Of a stretch of DNA of 64,000 bases, positions 58,501 through 64,000 are shown one piece after another. How positions within the stretch are numbered: position 1 is the stretch's first letter; every line of letters starts with the position of its first letter. The position numbers were made by a program, and so were the translations under genes. Below the pieces are notes generated by a model. The model did not search any database, was not told the DNA's origin, and saw only the letters and a program-made list of their open reading frames with translations. Location: NCBI GenBank assembly GCA_951213105.1, contig OX578140.1:121871485-121935484 (forward strand). Direction: 5' to 3'. Origin of the DNA: Amaurobius ferox. Its lineage: Eukaryota; Arthropoda; Arachnida; Araneae; Amaurobiidae.

Positions 58501-61095
58501 TTTTTCTCAACTTTGGACTTAACTTCAGGATTCTACCAATTGCATTTGAATCCACAGGATTCACACAAAACAGCTTTTTCCACGCCCACCGGTCACTACG
58601 AATGGTGTAGGACCCCTTTTGGTCTAAAAAACGCACCAGCGTCTTTTCAGAGATTAATGTCTCTTGTACTGGCAGGGTTATCAGGAATATACATAGATGA
58701 TGTTATCATCTCATCAAAAACTTTTGAAGAACACATGATGAAATTAGAAGAAGTTTTTATTAAATTATCTCAACATGGTCTTAGGTTAAAGCCATCAAAA
58801 TGCTTCTTTTTCAGAAAGACAATAAAGTACTTAGGTTTCAGAGTGTCTGAGGGAAAAGTTCAGCCAGACCCTCATAACATTGATTTAGTGCAAAAATTTA
58901 AAGTACCCACCTGTGTCAAGAATATCAGACAATTTTTGGGTTTGACAGGCTTTTATAGGAAATTTGTACCAGATTATGCAAAGATTACTCTTCCACTAAC
59001 TAATCTTTTAAAATCAAAGCAGAAAAAGTTTGTGTGGAGTCAGGAGGCTCAGGAAGCTTTTGAAATACTTAAGAACAAGCTTATTCAAGAACCAATTTTA
59101 AAATTACCAAATTTTAATTTGCCCTTTACTTTGCATACAGATGCCTCTAATTACGCTTTGGGATCAGTTCTTTCGCAATTGGATGAAAATGGGTTATCTC
59201 ACCCAGTTTCCTTTGCTAGTCGAAAATTACAAGGTGCTGAAGTGAATTACAGTGTAGTCGAGAAAGAAGCTTTGGCTGTGGTTTGGGCTACCCAGCAATT
59301 TAAGCACTATCTCTTAGGCAAACATTTCAAAATTTACTGTGATCAAGCATCCTTATCGTTCATTTTCAAATTAAGAGATCCTACTTCGCGCATAGCTCGC
59401 TGGATCGTTTCATTGCAGGCTTTTGATTATGAAATCATTCATAAACCGGGGAAACATAATGTTGTAGCTGACTATTTTTCGAGATGTATTGATGAGTCTT
59501 CTTCAAAGAAATCTCAAAACACTCAGAAACAAACTGTTCCTAAAAGTATTGTAGAATCTGTCCCTACGAAAATTTCTGGAAAAGTAGTGGTACAGAATAA
59601 TGATAGTAGTGAAAACATAAATGCAATCGTTGAAAATTCTCAAGATCAAGTACAGACTACTGTGGAAGCTTCTCTGGTAACTAGGATAGCTATTGGTCAA
59701 TTGAAAGATCCTAGATGTATAAAAATCAAAAATCTTCTGGAAAAAGGTGTAAAACCATACCCACAAAAACTTTCATTTTTCATGAAAAATGGTATGTTAC
59801 ATTGCATACACAAAAATCCAAAGCAGAGACAGCAATATAATGAGAGAGTAGTTATTCCTCAAGACTTAGTCTCAGAAATTCTATGGCTTTGCCATGATTC
59901 TCCTGTTGCTGCACATTGTGGTTTTCAAAGAACTCTGGCAAAAATTTCAGTTAACTATTATTGGCCAGACATGCATGCTCAGACTGAAAATTATGTGAAG
60001 TCGTGCACAACTTGTGTAAAAAACAGAGGTTTTCGTAACAACAAGGCTCCAATACAGAAATTTCCTATTACAACTTATCCTTTTGAACGTGTGGCTATGG
60101 ATGTAGTCGGCCCACTACCTATCTCGAATTCTGGGATGAAGTACATTCTTGTCATTACAGATTACTTCACTAGATGGCCAGAGGCTTATCCACTTGCTAC
60201 AGTTAAAACTGAGGATATTCTCGCTTGTTTAGAGAGATTTATAAGTATTCATGGAATTCCTGCTCACTTAATTACGGATCAAGGTAGTAACTTCATTTCT
60301 GAAGCTGCCAACAATCTATACAAGAAATTAGGCATAAAAAAACATAATACTTCAGCGTACCATCCCCAGTCAGACGGGCTAGTCGAAAGACTGAACGGTA
60401 CGTTAGTTAGATCCTTAAAGAATCTGGTCTATTCTGATAAGGGCGATTGGGATCGAATGATTCAATTTGCTTTAATGGCTCATAGAACGTCAGTCCATGC
60501 CTCAACAGGCGAGTCCCCAGCACATCTTGTCTTTGGTCGAGACCCTGTGCTACCTGATGCTCTTTTAACAGGTGTAAAATATCCAGTTTACAAATCTACT
60601 CATGATTATTCAGATGACTTACAGGTTCGCTTAAAAAAGACCTTTGTAACTGTTAGGAAAAACCTTGAGGAAGCTCAGGAATCACAACAACTTCAACAAC
60701 ATAAATCTGCTAAAATGCCTAAGATTAAAGTTGGTGACTTGGTCTATCTGTACACACCTCATATTCGGCCAGGCCAATCAAAAAAACTCAGTTCTTTAAA
60801 TCATGGTCCTTTTGAAGTTATCAAGCAAACAACTGAAGTTAACTTTGTCATTCAACACAAAAACAATCCATGTAATCAGCAATTGGTCCACGTTAATAGA
60901 TTAACTCCTTTACCTCCTAGACGTAGTGAATTGATTTCTAGCACATATAATGATAACATTGATAATTCTTCAACTCAAGAAACAAGACAATTTAAAAGTA
61001 GATATTTTCTAAACCATCAAAATAGGGTTAAAACTCAAAATGTTCCTAATTCACACAAGTATGACTTGCGCCCAAGAGGCCAATTTATTCATTAA
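55513..61095 (+). CDS. Ty3/Gypsy gag-pol polyprotein, intact, 1860 aa
   Basis: This is a single frame from the ATG at 55513 (MAPITRNKK). Gag lies at about 80-300, followed by one CCHC knuckle (C336, C339, H344, C349). The aspartic protease has DTGSS at D474 and VILGNKFL about 70 residues on. The reverse transcriptase has LCCDFRKLN and YIDD at 1060-1063. RNase H has HTDAS (D1210). The integrase zinc finger is H1461/H1468/C1498/C1501 and its core is D1530, D1589, E1625 with 35 residues between the last two. A GPFEV module and a basic C-terminus close it. No env follows. Fusion of gag and pol without a frameshift site is usual in many arthropod Gypsy lineages. All catalytic residues are present, which implies recent activity. 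The remaining defect is the missing 5' LTR promoter. Confidence 0.96.
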   Translation: MAPITRNKKVNVGKMSKNSSKKLNSSLNLSLEIATESDTVNSRSKVKNVSHKAKSNEENVSDKSPVCLNSSSGTLPNQNSASSVNDNMLKSFHIFTPKFAHHIPKFSGNSELSLSQFLEKLNLVATHANWSECDKLVCLRLNLEGEANRLIEENPKHRNCKNLQEIIHILKDHFEVTENVTKNIISLVNFTQRPNESVKQFSMRIEAASFKVVPEDVDSESENKIRQTLLKTSFINGLYPELKRLVLSQNPRDFYSARKLAILEESILNENNAMYLTNPVLTKKGVLTPDQSESMSDLKRKVLEQERDIEFLRGKIEKFKFNSDKVNEKRSPRPKCDKCGKLGHVQEQCWKKVFQKRDVYGIKCRKIYTSPGTRYHQGERHRGQMSANEWKYKKHGTQNYKNKESYKSLQNSKNHSSGNQSRYPMHNYNNRKTFDRQTSHLEENNICHNITNSLSSSSIIKGKLVSSEVSILIDTGSSINLVYEEALNTVPIAHMLLTYKPTILRSFSSQDTKVECLATISLNLGKERFPTEFFVLKSPAPISYNVILGNKFLHKHNAIIDYNHFCFKFSNSSIPFVGYQCTNNLLSISNHEPANESEIADSNLSSVAKRIAVPDSQMSSEKNVRVVEDCKPKEFHTNACAKCKADLAPVVNESQVIREEYVSRNFSENNVVPHLGSEEVHINDLENGSKSFRDLVVNAQNVTLHMGEKQNHVRGGTEEVAQHKNLNIKTVNNLCRVKETLNTKIKEPIIVKNSQKCIIPPLSESFIKIKLSEGFPENSTLLLESEKNDHIFIARAVYRAPKDGIIWVRVANPEEKPYHLNKGRKVAHVQEIQVSEEVEVNVVSEGELDSSEPLEPFESWGGDFDLSHLQKDQKHKLSTLLNKYRQVFAKNVAELSGCKTILHEINLETSVPVYQKPYKVPHHLQGELNRQVTELLEAKIIKPSFSPYNTPVLFVRKPDGSYRLCCDFRKLNKLTITENFPIPNISELIDGLAGATFFSTLDLTSGFYQLHLNPQDSHKTAFSTPTGHYEWCRTPFGLKNAPASFQRLMSLVLAGLSGIYIDDVIISSKTFEEHMMKLEEVFIKLSQHGLRLKPSKCFFFRKTIKYLGFRVSEGKVQPDPHNIDLVQKFKVPTCVKNIRQFLGLTGFYRKFVPDYAKITLPLTNLLKSKQKKFVWSQEAQEAFEILKNKLIQEPILKLPNFNLPFTLHTDASNYALGSVLSQLDENGLSHPVSFASRKLQGAEVNYSVVEKEALAVVWATQQFKHYLLGKHFKIYCDQASLSFIFKLRDPTSRIARWIVSLQAFDYEIIHKPGKHNVVADYFSRCIDESSSKKSQNTQKQTVPKSIVESVPTKISGKVVVQNNDSSENINAIVENSQDQVQTTVEASLVTRIAIGQLKDPRCIKIKNLLEKGVKPYPQKLSFFMKNGMLHCIHKNPKQRQQYNERVVIPQDLVSEILWLCHDSPVAAHCGFQRTLAKISVNYYWPDMHAQTENYVKSCTTCVKNRGFRNNKAPIQKFPITTYPFERVAMDVVGPLPISNSGMKYILVITDYFTRWPEAYPLATVKTEDILACLERFISIHGIPAHLITDQGSNFISEAANNLYKKLGIKKHNTSAYHPQSDGLVERLNGTLVRSLKNLVYSDKGDWDRMIQFALMAHRTSVHASTGESPAHLVFGRDPVLPDALLTGVKYPVYKSTHDYSDDLQVRLKKTFVTVRKNLEEAQESQQLQQHKSAKMPKIKVGDLVYLYTPHIRPGQSKKLSSLNHGPFEVIKQTTEVNFVIQHKNNPCNQQLVHVNRLTPLPPRRSELISSTYNDNIDNSSTQETRQFKSRYFLNHQNRVKTQNVPNSHKYDLRPRGQFIH

Positions 61096-62307
61096 AGTTA
61101 CTTGTCAATTAAGGCAATATGTCAAGAGAGCAATTGGCTCAAAAGTAAAGTAAAATGTTTAAATTATGAAATTCTCACATTTTCAAAAAAAAGACTGATA
61201 TTGTTGTGAGATGGACAATTATGTTTCATAATATTATATTTTCAATTGTTTCACAAAATGTTTTGCAAAACTGTATGCTATGTTAAAATGGATCCAATAT
61301 TTCTGAACTTCTGTGTAATTTGCTTTATGTGTCAGTCAGCTGAATGTTCTGTACTGTAAGTTCTGTGCCAGTGCAGCTTTCTGAATGTGAGTGCCATGTT
61401 AATCAGGTTGAAGTAGTGTTTTAAAATTCTAAATACTTAAATAATAATTTTTTTTGCTTTACTTTAATGATAAGCAGTAATGTTTTAAAGTAATTTTAAG
61501 ATAATTAAGTACTTGATGGATTAGAGTTTTGGTAAGGATTTTTAAGGATAACTGATAATTTTTATCTCTGTTTTATTTTATGAATGTGTGAATGATTTTT
61601 TTTAATTTAAAGGTCTAGTAAATTTTAGAAATTTTTTTTTGTCATTTGGTGTTTGTTGACTTATTGGTTGGGGGTACCGCCACCTCTAGGTTTGCAACTT
61701 TCTAATGGACTTGTTTCTTGCCTGGGTGCCTGATCAACATTCTTGGTTTGAAAATTTGTCTCATTTTCTAAATTAGTAATTTTTTTTAAATGTCTTTTAA
61801 AGTAATTTGTTAGCAAGGTTGGATAATAGTTAATAAATTGATTTCTGTGAAAAGTAAATTTATAGAATTTTAATTGTAAAATTTTTGAAGAAAGAAAACT
61901 TTTTGTTTAGTTAAACTTTTTGTGAGTTGAGTAAATTAAATTTTCATGTCTCTGTGGTACTCACCAGAAAATGTATTAGTGTTTAAATTTTAAAAGGGGC
62001 AATTTCATCATTTGTGTCTTGTTAATTTGGTGTTGTCTTGTAAAGGTCTATGCTTGTATTGAGACTTATTTTTTTTTGACTCACGAGTCAAACTTTAGGC
62101 CACTCTTGGATTTTGGTTATTATGCTGGTCATGATCTTGTTTGTTTTTGTTTTTTTTCTTTGATGTACATGTACATCGCTCAAAATTTACACTAAATTCC
62201 TCTCAATGGAACATATGTCATTGGGAACTTAATGCAGGTATTTTCCTAGTATTGTGCGGAAAAATTCCCCGCTTTGCAGGAAATTTTTCTCCCGGGCCCC
62301 GAAGGAG
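61096..62307 (+). other. 3' untranslated region of the Gypsy element
   Basis: About 1.2 kb of T-rich non-coding sequence lies between the stop codon and the proposed 3' LTR. There is no second ORF. It ends with a GCCCCGAAGGAG purine stretch, which I take as the polypurine tract for plus-strand priming. Confidence 0.6.
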
Positions 62308-63473
62308 TGTGATAAGGCTTTCACACCTCTGTGTTAAAATTGTATATTAAAGTATTGTTTTATTTCTGTGTGATTGAAAGTGTCAATTTCGAAATGTAAA
62401 TGTCTTTTCTACATGTTTTCAATTACATTGACTTTTAAGGGAAGTGAACTCTAAAATCGCAAAAGTGTTTATGTTCCAGAAAAATAGTAATAGTTTTGTA
62501 TTTTCGCTTCTCAGTCGCTAGTTGGGAACTTGCAGGTTTTGCGCACGCGCGCGTTTGAAAAAGGATTTTGGAAGCAGAGTGGAAGGAGTCGTGGAGAAAT
62601 GTAGACGTGTGTGTTTGATTCGCGTATGATCGCGAATTTTAAGAAAAGGTGGATTAATTTTGAAAGTGGAAGGATGTGATTAAAATATGTAACATAGTTC
62701 GACAAGTTGTGCGTAGAGTCGTTTGGCTCGGTTCAGAGATGAGTCACTCGTGTTTTTAAATGAGCCTGGTAGTAATGGAATAATGAGTCTTGTGAAAAGA
62801 GAAAATGGTTCTTTCACTGGTCGGCTTGAATCGCTAATACGGCAAGAGGGAAAGCTCATTTTACAGCGATTTGTATTTGCCTGACTCCTCCTTGTGTCCT
62901 AAGGTACGAATCAACCAATCTCCGTAACCAACCAAGATGTCGAATTCCGCCAGCATGATGTTGTGTAGTCAAGTTTCCCGACCATTATGGATTTGTTCTG
63001 CGCAAGAATCTCGATGAGTTTATGCCGAGAGTCCATCCTGATATCCTTTCCCATGGTACAGAATTGTAAATGTTATATTTAAAAGAGACGAGGTAAAGTT
63101 TTATATATATTTAGTCTTCCACCTAACGAATAGAGTGTTAATTGTCAAATCCTCGTGAGTATCAAGTCATTGATGATGTTATATGAAAATGTCGTATATG
63201 TTCAAAGTATACAAATGTGATATATAAATGTCAAGTATAATATGAGGAATATTGTGTTTATTTTATGTATCAGAAAATATGTGTATTCTCTTGGTTCCTC
63301 TTCCTCCAGGGGTGTTCTTAATGGTCACCCTACCGAGTGTAACTCTGAGTTATTGCGAGAAATGCTTGTACTCCACTGTTTTCGATCAACTGCCTTGTTA
63401 TTTCATGTTTAATAAATGTGTTTGATTTCAAAACCTTGTCTTCTCTGTCGAGTATGCCAAAACGTTCGCGACA
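62308..63473 (+). mobile_element. 3' LTR of the Gypsy element
   Basis: The end at 63473 (TTCGCGACA) is fixed by the match to the 5' remnant. The start TGTGATAAGG at 62308 is inferred from the preceding purine run and the TG...CA rule. A TATA-like TTTTATATATA lies at about 63099 and AATAAA at 63411, followed by a short U5. With only one complete LTR the start cannot be confirmed by comparison. Confidence 0.55.
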
Positions 63474-63487
63474 ATATTGTGTCTATT

Positions 63488-64000
63488 TTTACTTTCCTTA
63501 TATACAGAATGTATAAGGAAAGTATTGTGACGGGGTCGAAAATTTGAATTCGAGTTTTCGACGGGAGAACACGTTTCAAGCATCCCTGATCACGAATCAA
63601 ACATTTTTGAAGTGATGTCTGTGTGTGTGTGTGTGTCAGTAAGTCTGTGTAGACGATATCTCACGAACGATTGGAGCGATCAGAATGAAATTTGGTACAA
63701 AAATCACAATCTAGGAACACTGGAAGCCTATTGTTTTAAAACACAATCGAATGATCAGAACCTTCCCAAATTTTCGAGTGAAATTTTGAAAAAATCATCA
63801 AAAAATCAAAACCTTTAATAAGGTTACGCAAATAAACATTTCTTATGTAATTTTTCCTAAGAAAACGATTAACATAAATTTTAGAACGTTATCATGAACG
63901 GTTCGCGAGATATTGCACATTTTTCAAATAAATGTATCAAAAAATCAAATAAATTAAAAAAAAAATTAACTGTTAAGAAACATGTTTACTTTTCATATGT
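63488..64000 (-). mobile_element. DINE/HINE-like element, subfamily B, cut by the window end
   Basis: The hairpin ACTTTCCTTATATACAGAATG...TATAAGGAAAGT opens at 63491, with a (GT)n tract at 63620-63635. The body matches 10191 onwards until the window ends. It inserted 15 bp beyond the Gypsy 3' LTR. Confidence 0.85.

Noticed and set aside
61096..62307. An env gene after gag-pol
   Set aside because: There is no open frame above 70 codons and no signal or membrane segments, so the element is a plain Gypsy without env.

Overview
This window is AT-rich eukaryotic DNA made almost entirely of transposable elements, tandem repeats and microsatellites. I find no convincing host gene, tRNA gene or rRNA gene. 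The mix fits an arthropod: several Tc1/mariner lineages, Ty3/Gypsy, Penelope-like elements, tRNA-headed SINEs, Helitrons and DINE-like repeats. A chelicerate such as a spider is my best guess, but this is inference from family flavour and not from a marker gene.

Layout. 1-2.7 kb: a dispersed repeat (family F1) invaded by a DINE-like element. 3.17-8.79 kb: a satellite array of about twenty 282-bp monomers. 9-13 kb: a SINE with a perfect target-site duplication and two DINE-like elements. 13.9-21.5 kb: three relatives of one Penelope-like reverse transcriptase clade. They are a long open frame (13991-16312) that still carries the tail of an N-terminal GIY-YIG nuclease, a frameshifted copy (17235-18436), and a decayed minus-strand copy (19806-20898) with a hammerhead ribozyme fold upstream. 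22-31 kb: DINE-like copies, and a LINE remnant split by F1 and by a fold-back mariner. 31.9-40.7 kb: SINEs, Helitron-like elements with internal tandem repeats, and long (TA)n tracts. 40.8-48.1 kb: repeat R4 and a cluster of DINE-like copies. 48.4-55 kb: remnants of Gypsy pol, Tc1, a TTAA-flanked MITE and two mariners. 55.1-63.5 kb: a Ty3/Gypsy retrotransposon with an intact 1860-codon gag-pol. A partial DINE-like copy closes the window.

The dominant unit is a DINE/HINE-like non-autonomous element in two subfamilies (A and B), with about a dozen copies. One end begins TCTGATGTGG and carries a subterminal ACTTTCC motif. The other end is a hairpin made of the same ACTTTCC motif and its complement, next to a (CA)n microsatellite. 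The subterminal motif and the hairpin arm differ between subfamilies in the same way, which suggests both ends are read by one machinery.

Only two proteins look potentially translatable at length: the Gypsy polyprotein and the 5'-truncated Penelope-like ORF. The other coding traces are broken remnants.
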